A stretch of DNA of 14,743 nt from Chloroflexota bacterium (GCA_022565015.1 JADFKI010000058.1:1-14743); one strand, 5' to 3'. Shown: positions 1 through 7,658, counted from the stretch's first letter. Notes: generated by a model from the letters alone, not told the origin. Made by a program: numbers and translations.

Positions 1-256
1 AGGGATCGAGGATTTTACGTTCGAGGACCTGGAAATCGGCGTTGGGACGATAGTGAGTTGGTTCAACAAGGACACTTCTCCACACACGGTAACCGCCGGC
101 TCGTTCGAAGCACCGCAGAAGTCGGTGTTCAACAGCGGCTCCCTCTCCAAGGGTGAACAATACTCCTTCGTCTTTCACGAGGCCGGGACGTTCAAATTCT
201 ACTGCATATTTCATCCACGCATGGAAGGAACAATAACCGTGGTTGATAAACCATGA
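1..256 (+). CDS. Cupredoxin (plastocyanin/amicyanin-like type 1 copper protein), 5'-truncated
   Basis: The reading frame is open from base 2 to the TGA at 254-256, so the gene begins upstream of the window; the GTG at 53 is internal and not a real start. The visible 84 residues form the C-terminal half of a cupredoxin beta-sandwich. Copper ligands are readable: a His in SPHTVT (visible residue 28) and the cluster YCIFHPRMEG with Cys68, His71 and Met74. The C-x2-H-x2-M spacing is that of amicyanin; plastocyanin has C-x2-H-x4-M. Such domains carry single electrons, usually outside the cytoplasmic membrane; any signal peptide or membrane anchor would be in the missing part. No terminator is seen after it. 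The family call is firm; the redox partner is unknown. Confidence 0.85.
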   Translation, partial: GIEDFTFEDLEIGVGTIVSWFNKDTSPHTVTAGSFEAPQKSVFNSGSLSKGEQYSFVFHEAGTFKFYCIFHPRMEGTITVVDKP

Positions 257-388
257 TATCTCTAGATAAGGACTCATCACTCCGCCAAGCCTGCCAGACC
301 TGAAGATAGCCAAAAATCAAATTCTTACCGCCATGACCGAACCGCTTCGCGATTATTGACGGCGTTCTGCCTGCGACGCGGTTGTAGA

Positions 389-410
389 ATTGGAATTCCT
401 TAGTTCCAAT
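389..410. repeat. Inverted repeat upstream of otsA
   Basis: ATTGGAA (389-395) and TTCCAAT (404-410) are perfect 7-bp arms around an 8-base spacer. The repeat lies just upstream of the candidate -35 at 417, so it could be an operator or a small hairpin. No T-run follows, so it is not a rho-independent terminator. Its function is unknown and chance is possible. Confidence 0.4.
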
Positions 411-416
411 ACATTA

Positions 417-444
417 TTGACAGTGAAATTGACCGTGTGATACC
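417..444 (+). promoter_or_regulatory. Possible otsA promoter
   Basis: A perfect -35 TTGACA (417-422) is followed after 16 bases by GATACC (439-444). That -10 is weak, but it has a TG one base upstream (437-438 region) as in extended -10 elements. The leader to otsA would be about 130 bases. This is only a motif match with a poor -10. Confidence 0.3.
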
Positions 445-584
445 TTCCAGCAGTCTATTCGACTTCACGAAGGTTTTGGACCGCCGGAATGAGCACAGTC
501 GAATTGCTCAAGCCCGCTCTGGAGTGACGTTCTTCTTAGAGCTACTCCCCGCTCCATGCCTTCCGAATCAGCCTCGGTGAAATT

Positions 585-2105
585 ATGACCACTTCATTGG
601 AAGCCCAGTCGCGTAAGACCCAGCTTATAAATTTGTGCCAAGAGCTAGTCCGTGACAGGCCTCTCATATTGATAAGCAACCGAGGGCCCGTCGATCATCA
701 AGTGGCCACGAACGGCCAGATACACGCCCGGCGCGGGGCCGGAGGCGTTGTCACCGCTCTAAGCGCATTGACCCAAAACGTCGAATTCACCTGGATCGCC
801 AGCGCGATGGGCGAGGGTGACCGAAAGGTGACCGAGGCCTCCGAGAACGCTTCGCTCAGGTCCACCATACCCGGTCATCAGATGAACCTTAGGTATGTCG
901 TTGTCCCCCGGCGCGTCTACCACAAGTATTACAACGTTTTTTGCAACCCGCTTCTGTGGTTCCTGCAGCACTACATGTGGAGCTCCCCCTACACTCCCAA
1001 CGTAGACGCCGCCGTCCACGACGCGTGGGAGAACGGCTACGTCGCGGTGAACAAGGCCTTCGCCGACGCCGCGATAGCGGAGGCACAGTCCCACGACAAG
1101 CCCCCAAACTTCATCGTCCACGACTACCACCTCTATCTGGTCCCGATGTACGTACGGCAGGCCGTCCCTGATGCGGTCATAACGAGCTTCATTCATATTC
1201 CCTGGCCCAGCCCGGCTTACTGGCTTCTTCTGCCCAGCTATATAAGGAACTCCATCTGCCGGGCCCTTTGCCACAGCGACATTGTGGGCTTCCAGTGCCT
1301 GAGGGACGTTCGCGCGTTTCTCGAGACCTGCGACGAGTTCCTACCCGACGCCGAGGTAGACTACAAGGAAAGGACCATTGAGGTCGACGGCCAGAAGGTA
1401 AGGACCAAGGTCTATCCGCTGTCAATAGACCCGGAGGAGCTGAGGAGAATCGCAGGCTCGCCTCGAAGCCTGGACTATGAGGACAGACTCAAACCGCTGT
1501 GCCTGGAAAATACCATCGTCAGGGTGGACAGGCTTGAGCCTAGCAAGAATGTGGTACGGGGGTTCAGGTCCTACCATCTGCTGCTCGAGCGCCACCCGGA
1601 GCTCCACGGAAAGGTGACGTTCCTCGCGTTCCTCGCGCCATCCAGGACGCGCGTGCGGCAGTACCAGCGTTATGCCGAGGAGGTGGACCGGCAGGTCCAG
1701 GAAGTCAATTCGACTTTTGGCAATGAAAGCTGGCAGCCTATTCACACCTTCTACGAAAACAATTACACCCAGGCCGTGGCCGGCTTGCGGCTATACGACG
1801 TGCTGCTGGTGAACTCGGTTATCGACGGCATGAATCTGGTGGCCAAAGAAGGTCCCGTAGTGAACACCCGCGAGGGCGCGATCGTCCTGTCTGAGTCGGT
1901 CGGTGCGCATGACCAGTTGAAGTCGGCCGCGTTGTCGGTATCCCCCACCGACATCGAGGGCACAATGAATGCCATGCACCAGGCGATCACCATGTCCGCA
2001 GAGGAGCGGCGAGAGCGGGCCGCGAAGCTCACGGAGATCGTCGAGCAGCAAGACGTTACGCAATGGCTGACGGACCAGGTCAACGACCTGCTTTCCCTGA
2101 ACTAG
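585..2105 (+). CDS. otsA: Trehalose-6-phosphate synthase (GT20)
   Basis: It transfers glucose from a nucleotide sugar to glucose-6-phosphate, giving trehalose-6-phosphate in the cytoplasm. The 506-residue protein shows the GT20 (GT-B fold) landmarks in order: SNRGPV (31-36), the GAGG loop (51-54), HDYHL (179-183), HIPWPS (204-209, the HxPFPS position), RVDRLEPSKN (313-322, with the phosphate-contacting Arg and Lys of the usual RLDYIKG block) and DGMNLVAKE (414-422, donor-binding). E. coli OtsA has 474 residues; most of the extra length is N-terminal. The start is the ATG after GGTGA. The EPSKN block differs from the enterobacterial sequence, so another GT20 activity (e.g. glucosylglycerol-phosphate synthase) cannot be excluded. 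A phosphatase gene converging on it favours trehalose. Its last 26 bases overlap otsB on the other strand. Confidence 0.92.
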   Translation: MTTSLEAQSRKTQLINLCQELVRDRPLILISNRGPVDHQVATNGQIHARRGAGGVVTALSALTQNVEFTWIASAMGEGDRKVTEASENASLRSTIPGHQMNLRYVVVPRRVYHKYYNVFCNPLLWFLQHYMWSSPYTPNVDAAVHDAWENGYVAVNKAFADAAIAEAQSHDKPPNFIVHDYHLYLVPMYVRQAVPDAVITSFIHIPWPSPAYWLLLPSYIRNSICRALCHSDIVGFQCLRDVRAFLETCDEFLPDAEVDYKERTIEVDGQKVRTKVYPLSIDPEELRRIAGSPRSLDYEDRLKPLCLENTIVRVDRLEPSKNVVRGFRSYHLLLERHPELHGKVTFLAFLAPSRTRVRQYQRYAEEVDRQVQEVNSTFGNESWQPIHTFYENNYTQAVAGLRLYDVLLVNSVIDGMNLVAKEGPVVNTREGAIVLSESVGAHDQLKSAALSVSPTDIEGTMNAMHQAITMSAEERRERAAKLTEIVEQQDVTQWLTDQVNDLLSLN

Positions 2106-2916
2106 CCGCCTCGCGGTCCAAGATGTCCAGAAACACTGCCACTTCAGAGACATCGGCCAGGCTGTAGTCGGACTCCTCGAGCATGCCCGCAGGCGAGCCC
2201 GGCTGGACCACCACGACGCTCATACCGTCCACCGCCTTCTCGCGCCGCATGTCGGACAGAGCCCGAACCGCATCCAGGTCTGTCGTGTCATCCCCCAGGA
2301 AGATGACGGCGTCCAGTCCAGCCTCATCCGCCAGCTTCCTCAACGCATAGCCCTTGTTGATGCCGGTCCTGGCTCGAATCTCCAGGATCTTGTTGCCCCA
2401 GAACACCTCCAGACCATCGACCCCCGGAGTCGATTCGAGGGCTTTTTGCAACCTGGATTTGGCGACTACTTCGTTCTCAGCCATGCGAAAGTGGGTGGTC
2501 GCGCTAAAGCCCTTGTATTCCCATACGAGCCCCGGTCCGTCCGCCCTGAGTCTCAGCTCCTCGAAGATTTGCTTGATGGTCTCGGAATGGCCGCCCGCCG
2601 GTGCAGCGACCTCGGTAACGCCTCCTCGCAGGTATTCCGCGCCGTGGTTTCCTACGTACGTCAGGGATTCGATGCCCGTTTTCCGACGGATGTCTTCCAC
2701 GCCTCTGCCGGACATTACAGCGACCAGGGCCAATCTGGCTGACAGGCCTCGAAGTGGCCGGACACATCCTGGAAAAATCTTCGCTCGATCGGGCTGGTCC
2801 ACGAACTCGGATATGGTGCCGTCGAAGTCAACCACGAGTCCAAACCTGTCGGCGGAGACGAGCGGCTCGATAGCTTCGATGTGCTCGAGTAGGTGCGGAG
2901 GGGCCTTTGAAGTCAT
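2080..2916 (-). CDS. otsB: Trehalose-6-phosphate phosphatase (HAD family)
   Basis: It hydrolyses trehalose-6-phosphate to trehalose, the step after OtsA. The 278 residues carry the HAD motifs: VVDFDGT with nucleophile Asp30 and Asp32, MSGR (68-71), the OtsB-type VGNHGAEY (88-95), Lys188 in NKGYAL, and GDDTTD (208-213) for Mg binding. The length is normal for bacterial OtsB. It starts 15 bp after the stop of the FAD subunit of the molybdenum hydroxylase and reads in the same direction, so it is probably the last gene of that transcript. No clear Shine-Dalgarno precedes the ATG, which suggests translation coupled to the gene upstream. Its 3' end overlaps otsA tail-to-tail by 26 bp. Confidence 0.92.
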   Translation of the reverse strand: MTSKAPPHLLEHIEAIEPLVSADRFGLVVDFDGTISEFVDQPDRAKIFPGCVRPLRGLSARLALVAVMSGRGVEDIRRKTGIESLTYVGNHGAEYLRGGVTEVAAPAGGHSETIKQIFEELRLRADGPGLVWEYKGFSATTHFRMAENEVVAKSRLQKALESTPGVDGLEVFWGNKILEIRARTGINKGYALRKLADEAGLDAVIFLGDDTTDLDAVRALSDMRREKAVDGMSVVVVQPGSPAGMLEESDYSLADVSEVAVFLDILDREAASSGKAGR

Positions 2917-2931
2917 GTGAAGAGCATGCGC

Positions 2932-3930
2932 CTACGACGAGGAGCCGTCGAGCGACTGAAGAATGTCGGATATGGCCCTGGAGACGATAGAGGCCGTCAT
3001 CCGTACCTTGTAGTGGTTGTCCCTGAGGGGCCTGGCATCGGCAACGGCGAGCCCGCCAACTGCGCCCGCATCGACCTCATCGACGCGCTTGCCGGCGAGC
3101 ATATCCTCGGCCTGGTGGGCCACGTATGGCAGCGGCGCCACCCCGCCCAGCGTGATGCGCGCGCGCTGGATAGTGTCGCCCCGTATGTCGAGCACCGCCG
3201 CCACGCTGCTCAAGGCGAAATCCATGGCCGGACGCTCCTTTGCCTTGATGTAGGCGCTTCGCTGAGAATCGACGGGCGCCGGTATCTTGATCGACTCGAG
3301 AATCTCGCCCGTCTTCAGCACGTTCTCGCTGGTGACGTCGGCGGCGCCGTCATGGAAGAAGTCGATAATCTTGAGCTCGCGGCGCCCATCGGGGCCGATG
3401 AGGGCTACATCCGCGTTCAATGAGACGAGCGCCACGGCGACATCCGACGGGTGAACGATGTGGCAGTCGGTCGCGCCGATGATCGCGTGGTATTTGCTCT
3501 CGCCCTCGACCGCGAAGCATGTGGAGCCGCCCTTTTTCAGGCAATCGAAGAGCGTACTGCGATAGTACCAGCAGCGCGGGCGCTGACACAGGTTGCCTCC
3601 AATGGTGCCTACGTTTCGGACCTGAGGCGTGGCCACCGACGAGACCGCCTGAGCCAGCAGCGGATAGCTGCCGGCGATATCGGGACGACTCTCTATCTCT
3701 GCGAGCGTGGTCGCTGCGCCGATGGTAAGCCCATCGGAATCGAGCTCCATCCCCTGGAGTTCGGGAATCGCGGCCAGGCTGACGAGCGTCGCCGGTGAGA
3801 CGATGCCCTCCTTGACTTCGGCCAGCAGGTCGGTGCCGCCCGCGATCGCCAGAGCGTCCCCTGCCCCGTCATGCAGCAGCGCCACGGCCTGGGCGCTGGA
3901 CTCGACCCTTACGTATTCAAACGCCTTCAT
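2932..3930 (-). CDS. Molybdenum hydroxylase FAD-binding subunit (PaoB / HBCR-beta type)
   Basis: This is the flavin subunit of a xanthine dehydrogenase-family enzyme; it passes electrons from the iron-sulfur subunit to an acceptor. FAD motifs are AIAGGTDLL (around 28-36), TIGAATTLAEI, and VGTIGGN (107-113), then the CODH flavoprotein C-terminal domain. After TIGGN comes a Cys-rich loop, CQRPRC...C...C, with Cys115, 120, 130 and 138. In PaoB and 4-hydroxybenzoyl-CoA reductase this loop binds an extra [4Fe-4S] cluster. I place the start at the ATG at 3930 (332 aa), preceded by GGAAAG. A longer frame starts at 3969, but its 13 extra residues are encoded inside a repeat whose second copy lies in non-coding DNA, so I reject that start. 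The physiological substrate is unknown. Confidence 0.9.
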   Translation of the reverse strand: MKAFEYVRVESSAQAVALLHDGAGDALAIAGGTDLLAEVKEGIVSPATLVSLAAIPELQGMELDSDGLTIGAATTLAEIESRPDIAGSYPLLAQAVSSVATPQVRNVGTIGGNLCQRPRCWYYRSTLFDCLKKGGSTCFAVEGESKYHAIIGATDCHIVHPSDVAVALVSLNADVALIGPDGRRELKIIDFFHDGAADVTSENVLKTGEILESIKIPAPVDSQRSAYIKAKERPAMDFALSSVAAVLDIRGDTIQRARITLGGVAPLPYVAHQAEDMLAGKRVDEVDAGAVGGLAVADARPLRDNHYKVRMTASIVSRAISDILQSLDGSSS

Positions 3931-3934
3931 TTTT

Positions 3935-4073
3935 TTGGCTTTCCGATTCGTTGATTGAACAATATTCATAGGTCAACGACTTGCAGTTACATTTTAACCT
4001 TCCAGATTCGTCGGCCTTACGGTTCTTTTGGCTTCCCGGTTCGTTGATCGAAAAATATTCAAAGGTCTACGAC
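3935..4073. repeat. Direct repeat pair between the L and M subunit genes
   Basis: Two 46-bp copies, 3935-3980 and 4028-4073, align without gaps with 6 mismatches (40/46 identical), offset by 93 bp. Both contain a TTCGTTGAT core and AATATTCA. A weaker third trace, CTTCC-GATTCGT-like, lies near 4000-4014 next to another CAT. The copy nearest the FAD subunit gene ends at its ribosome-binding region, so the arrangement looks like repeated duplication of the sequence just upstream of that start codon. The 156-bp gap is unusually long for this otherwise compact operon. I cannot tell whether it binds protein, folds as RNA, or is only a replication slip. Confidence 0.8.
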
Positions 4074-4086
4074 GAGAGAATGCCTT

Positions 4087-6354
4087 CTAAAGCTCGCCTT
4101 CCTTGAGCGAAAGCGCGTTCAGAATCTTGTCGGGCGTTGCAGGCAGGTCGTGAATCCAGACGCCGACGGCATCGTATATGGCGTGCACTACCGCGGGCGC
4201 GACGCCGATGCTGGGCGGCTCGCCAAGTCCCTTCGCGCCGAACGGCCCCACGGGGTCCTCGATGTCGGCGAAAAGCACCTCTATGTCGGGATACTCCTGG
4301 ATCGTGGGGCCCTTGTGCTCCAGGAAGCTCGCGTTGACCGTGGCCCCGTTCCTGCCGTCGGTGATCATCTGCTCCGTCAGCGCGAATCCCAGCATCTGGG
4401 ACACCCCGCCCTCGACCTGGTTTCGCGCGAGGTTCGGATTCAGTATCCTGCCGGAGTCGTGGGCGGCCACGTAGCGCAGAACGCGAACGTTGCCCGTGTC
4501 CGTATCGACCTCGACCTCCGCGAAGTGGGCCCCGAAGGAGTTGACGATGAAGTCCTTGCTGCCGGGCATGAGTGAGGCCTCCGCGCTCAGCTCGCCCTCT
4601 CCCCGGAGCCGTGCCACGTCCGACAGCCCCAGCAGCCGGCGCGAGCTCCCGACGTCGATTATGTCGTCACCGCTGATGCCCAGGGTCTCCTCCGGCACGG
4701 CAAGGTGCTCGGCGGCCAGGCGAATGATGCCGGCTCTCAGCTCGCCCGCCGCCTGCTTGGCCGCGAGGCCCGTGGAAAACGTGGCCGTCGAGCCGGATGT
4801 GATGGGCGCCTCGGGCGTCGTGCTCGAATCGCCGAAGGTAGTCGATATCTGCTCGTACCGGACGCCCATCTCCTGCGCCACGATCTGAGAGATGGCGGTC
4901 GTGTTGCCCTCCCCTACGTCCATCAGGCCCGCGATGAGCTGCACGGTGCCGTCCCGATTGAGCCTGACCCGTGCCTGAGCCCTGCTCCCCGGCCCTCCTC
5001 GATAGATGAACATGCACATGCCGCGCCCGATTTTTTTAGCTTCTGATGCGGGCCTCGGCTTGGGAGCCGGGTCAGACCATCCGAAGGCCTCCGCGCCGTT
5101 CTCGAGGCATTGACGTAGGCCGTTGCTGGAAAACGGTATGCCGCCCTCGACGGGCTGCGTGTCTATGATCTCATCGGCGGGCGTTATCCTCTCGCCGGGC
5201 TGTCCTTCCGGCCCGACGTGGTTTTTGAGACGGAAGTCCAGAGGGTCCATTCCCAGCGCCATGGCGATCTTGGTCATGGTGGTCTCCAGGGCGAAATGCC
5301 CCTGAGGAGCGCCCAGCGCCCGGTAGGAGCCTCCCGAAGGCTGGTTCGTGTATGCCAGGTACCCGTCGTAGCGGACGTTGGCGCACCTGTAGAGGTACAG
5401 CGCTCCCTGGCCCGCCCTCCTGACGACGCCGGGGCCCGACGACAGGTATGCGCCCGTGTCCATGATTGTCGTGGCGTGGACCGCGGTCACCGTCCCGTCG
5501 TTCTTAACACCGACCTTAACAGTCGTCTTGGTCGCGTGCCGCTTCCTGCCGGCGACGAACTCCTCTTCCCTGGTGAGCTCGATCTTCACCGGACGTCCCG
5601 CGCGTTGGGCCAGCAGCACCGTTATGGCGGCCAGCCGAGTCTCGTCCTTGGTGCCGTAGCCCGCTCCCATGGCGGGGCCGATGACCCGGACATCGTCCCT
5701 GGGGATGCCCAGCGCGGACGATATGCTAATCCGGTCGGCGTGGACCCCTCGGCTGGACTTCCATACCGTCAGCTTCGGGCCCTCCCACATGGCGATCGCC
5801 GCCCGAGTCTCAAGGGCCGCACCGGAGTGAGCGGGCGTCGTGTAGGTCTCTTCGAAGATCCGGTCTGCCTGCCGGAAGCCCTCCTCGACACTGCCTCGCG
5901 TCAATGACAGGGGCTTGCCGCCGACCAGGTTGCTTGAGCCGTGGATGGGGGCCGAGCTCGGCCTCAAGGCCTCTTCGGCGTCCGTCACAAACGAGAGGGG
6001 CTCGTACTCGACCTCCACCGCCTTCAGGGCCTCTAACGCGGTGTCCTCATCATCGGCGGCGACGGCGGCCACCTCATCACCGACGAAGCGGACCTTCGTA
6101 TCAAGAATGGCAAGATCTGGGGCCAACCGGCCTTCAGGCACGTCAAATGGAGTCAAGACGGCATGAACGCCGGGCATTGCCTCTGCTTTGCTGGTATCGA
6201 TCGACAGTATGCGGGCGTGGGGATACGGGCTTCGAAGAATCTTTCCGAACAGCATGCCGGGAAGCTTGATGTCGCTGGTGAATTTGGCCTGGCCCGTTAG
6301 CTTGTCCGGAAGGTCCTGCCTGGGAGCTGAAGTGCCGACGACGGCGTTTTCCAT
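4087..6354 (-). CDS. Molybdopterin-binding large subunit of a xanthine dehydrogenase-family hydroxylase
   Basis: This is the catalytic subunit, binding Mo-molybdopterin-cytosine-dinucleotide and hydroxylating (or reducing) an unidentified organic substrate. The 755 residues contain the N-terminal aldehyde oxidase/xanthine dehydrogenase a/b hammerhead (DKLTGQAKFTSDI, FVGDEVAAVAA) and the two Mo-binding domains. Near the end are QVEGGVSQ and GAKGLGEPPS, where Glu712 is the expected catalytic base. Other cofactor motifs are altered: AMGAGYGTK (228-236) where GGGFGGK is usual, and SYRALGAPQG (343-352). It lacks the CO dehydrogenase loops AYxCSFR and AYRGAGR. The start chosen is the ATG at 6354, 7 bp after the small-subunit stop, with AGAGG overlapping that stop; an ATG at 6396 would overlap the small subunit. 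Confidence 0.9.
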   Translation of the reverse strand: MENAVVGTSAPRQDLPDKLTGQAKFTSDIKLPGMLFGKILRSPYPHARILSIDTSKAEAMPGVHAVLTPFDVPEGRLAPDLAILDTKVRFVGDEVAAVAADDEDTALEALKAVEVEYEPLSFVTDAEEALRPSSAPIHGSSNLVGGKPLSLTRGSVEEGFRQADRIFEETYTTPAHSGAALETRAAIAMWEGPKLTVWKSSRGVHADRISISSALGIPRDDVRVIGPAMGAGYGTKDETRLAAITVLLAQRAGRPVKIELTREEEFVAGRKRHATKTTVKVGVKNDGTVTAVHATTIMDTGAYLSSGPGVVRRAGQGALYLYRCANVRYDGYLAYTNQPSGGSYRALGAPQGHFALETTMTKIAMALGMDPLDFRLKNHVGPEGQPGERITPADEIIDTQPVEGGIPFSSNGLRQCLENGAEAFGWSDPAPKPRPASEAKKIGRGMCMFIYRGGPGSRAQARVRLNRDGTVQLIAGLMDVGEGNTTAISQIVAQEMGVRYEQISTTFGDSSTTPEAPITSGSTATFSTGLAAKQAAGELRAGIIRLAAEHLAVPEETLGISGDDIIDVGSSRRLLGLSDVARLRGEGELSAEASLMPGSKDFIVNSFGAHFAEVEVDTDTGNVRVLRYVAAHDSGRILNPNLARNQVEGGVSQMLGFALTEQMITDGRNGATVNASFLEHKGPTIQEYPDIEVLFADIEDPVGPFGAKGLGEPPSIGVAPAVVHAIYDAVGVWIHDLPATPDKILNALSLKEGEL

Positions 6355-6361
6355 ATTGCCT

Positions 6362-6859
6362 CTAACCCTCTGCCATGATGCGGGCGGCCTCTTCAACCGA
6401 GGCCAGTATCCGGCCGTATGCGTTGCATCTGCAAGTGTTGCCCGTAAGGGCGTCTCGTATCTCCTGTCTTGACGGTGCGGGATTGGAATCCAGAAGCGCC
6501 TTTGTGCTCATGACGAAGCCGGGCGTGCAATAACCACACTGGCCGCCGTCCATGCGTAGGAACGCCTGCTGTATGGCATGCAGGCCCTCGCCGCTGCCGA
6601 GGCTTTCCACCGTAACGACCGGCCTGCCGCCTACCTGCACGGCGAGAATCTGGCAGGAGTTGACGGGAACGCCGCCAAGCAAGACGGTGCATGCGCCGCA
6701 CTCGCCGCGGTCGCATCCCCGCTTCGCGCCGGTGAGGTCAAGGACCTCGCGGATGACGTGAAGGAGGGTCCACCGATGGTCGACTTCGATGTCACGGGCA
6801 ACGCCATTGACGTCCATTACGACCTGGGACACGAAGGGCCGCGCCGAGCCGTCGCTCAC
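6362..6859 (-). CDS. [2Fe-2S] small subunit of the molybdenum hydroxylase
   Basis: It carries electrons from Mo to FAD through two [2Fe-2S] clusters. The plant-type ferredoxin motif is CDRGECGACTVLLGG followed by NSC (Cys49, 54, 57, 69); the C-terminal cluster motif is QCGYCTPG (Cys108, 111) with GNTCRCNAY (Cys143, 145). All eight ligands are present. The reading frame runs open far upstream, but homology begins at VVMDVNGVARDIEVD. I choose the GTG at 6859, which overlaps the SDR stop as GTGA and gives 165 aa. GTG at 6832 (156 aa) and ATG at 6817 (151 aa) are alternatives; the ATG would clip the first beta strand. No good Shine-Dalgarno is seen, consistent with translational coupling. Confidence 0.9.
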   Translation of the reverse strand: MSDGSARPFVSQVVMDVNGVARDIEVDHRWTLLHVIREVLDLTGAKRGCDRGECGACTVLLGGVPVNSCQILAVQVGGRPVVTVESLGSGEGLHAIQQAFLRMDGGQCGYCTPGFVMSTKALLDSNPAPSRQEIRDALTGNTCRCNAYGRILASVEEAARIMAEG

Positions 6860-7605
6860 CGTGCCGTGATTCCGCCGTCGATAACGAGCTCTGAGCCCGT
6901 CATGTACGACGACTCGTCGGACGCAAGGAAGAGCGCGCCGTACGCTACGTCCATGATGGTGCCCACACGTCCCAAGGGCACGCGGGATATGGACTCCGCA
7001 AGGCCCTCCGGCGTGCCGATGTTGTCCGCGATCATCTCCGTGTCGATGGGGCCGGGATGGATGGAATTGGCGCGTATGCCGTCGGCCGCGTGCTGAATCG
7101 CGGTGATCTTCGTGAGAAGACGCACGCCGCCCTTGGAGGCCGGGTATGCGCTGCCGCGAGCGCTTCCAACCAGGCCCGCGGTGGATGATATGTTTATGAT
7201 GGAGCCGCCGCCCGACTCCCTCAACGCCGGTATGGCGGTCTTCGTGCCCAGGAACACGCCCTTGGTGTTGACGTCCATAATGCTGTCCCATTCCTCCAGC
7301 GAGGTGTGCTCTATGGGGGTTCTCTTGTAGATTCCCGCGTTGTTCAACAGGATGTCCAGCTTACCGAACTCGGATACGGCGGTCTGCACGGCATTGCGCC
7401 AATCGTCCTCGCTGGTCACGTCCAGCTTCACGAAGATCGCCCTGCCGTCCGCATCGCCTATCTCCGCCGCGAGTCTCTTTCCTTCTTCCTCGAGGATGTC
7501 ACCAATAACCACGGCGGCGCCCTCGGAGGCGAATAGCCTGGCTTCGGCCTCGCCCTGGCCACGGCTTCCACCGGAAATGAGCGCCACTTTGCCTTCCAAT
7601 CGCAT
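6856..7605 (-). CDS. Short-chain dehydrogenase/reductase (classical SDR)
   Basis: An NAD(P)-dependent alcohol/carbonyl oxidoreductase of 249 residues, the usual SDR length. Visible motifs: GGSRGQG (12-18, the GxxxGxG dinucleotide loop), Asp36 at the end of the second strand (suggesting NAD(H)), LDV (61-63), NNAG (88-91), Asn113, Ser141, and YPASK with Tyr154 and Lys158. The tail MTGSELVIDGG is typical. The start is the ATG at 7605, preceded by AGGAGA five bases away; a longer frame to 7722 has no such site and adds non-family sequence. It is first in the operon and its stop overlaps the small-subunit start, so it probably acts in the same pathway as the hydroxylase. The substrate cannot be read from sequence. 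Confidence 0.93.
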   Translation of the reverse strand: MRLEGKVALISGGSRGQGEAEARLFASEGAAVVIGDILEEEGKRLAAEIGDADGRAIFVKLDVTSEDDWRNAVQTAVSEFGKLDILLNNAGIYKRTPIEHTSLEEWDSIMDVNTKGVFLGTKTAIPALRESGGGSIINISSTAGLVGSARGSAYPASKGGVRLLTKITAIQHAADGIRANSIHPGPIDTEMIADNIGTPEGLAESISRVPLGRVGTIMDVAYGALFLASDESSYMTGSELVIDGGITAR

Positions 7606-7649
7606 GTCTTCTCCTGATTTCAGTCGAGGGTATGGCAGTGAGCAAGCAG

Positions 7650-7658
7650 ATTGTAGCA
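7650..7658 (-). promoter_or_regulatory. Extended -10 promoter of the SDR-hydroxylase-otsB operon
   Basis: On the minus strand the bases read TGCTACAAT, an extended -10 (TG-N-TACAAT, five of six matches to TATAAT). The predicted start lies about 38 bases before the SDR ATG. The best -35-like element, TTGTCG (7671-7676), is only 15 bases away, so this promoter would rely mainly on the extended -10. Confidence 0.45.

Larger units (their letters stand above)
257..584. other. Intergenic region, cupredoxin to otsA
   Basis: This 328-bp stretch is richer in A and T than the flanking genes and holds no convincing gene. The only ATG frames seen are tiny (for example 489-527, 12 codons). It contains a 7-bp inverted repeat (389-410) and a possible sigma-70 promoter (417-444), listed separately. 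The otsA ribosome site is probably GGTGA at 576-580, four bases before the ATG. I see no T-tailed hairpin that would end the cupredoxin transcript. Confidence 0.7.

Noticed and set aside
489..527. A 12-codon ATG frame upstream of otsA
   Set aside because: Too short, with GGA directly against the ATG and no sign of regulatory codons.
759..1274. Long open frames antisense to otsA and to other high-GC genes
   Set aside because: They mirror strongly coding strands, are Arg/Gly/Pro-rich or low-complexity and show no family motifs.
3931..3969. N-terminal extension of the FAD subunit (13 residues from the ATG at 3969)
   Set aside because: It is encoded by a repeat whose sister copy is non-coding, and the ATG at 3930 has the better ribosome site and matches the family start.
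4087..6859. Carbon monoxide dehydrogenase (CoxSLM)
   Set aside because: The S-L-M order and folds fit the superfamily, but neither CO dehydrogenase active-site loop is present and the FAD subunit has a PaoB/HBCR-type Cys loop.
6362..7291. A 309-codon open frame covering the small-subunit region
   Set aside because: Only the last ~160 codons match the [2Fe-2S] family; the upstream part lies in another frame of the SDR gene and looks like high-GC open-frame noise.
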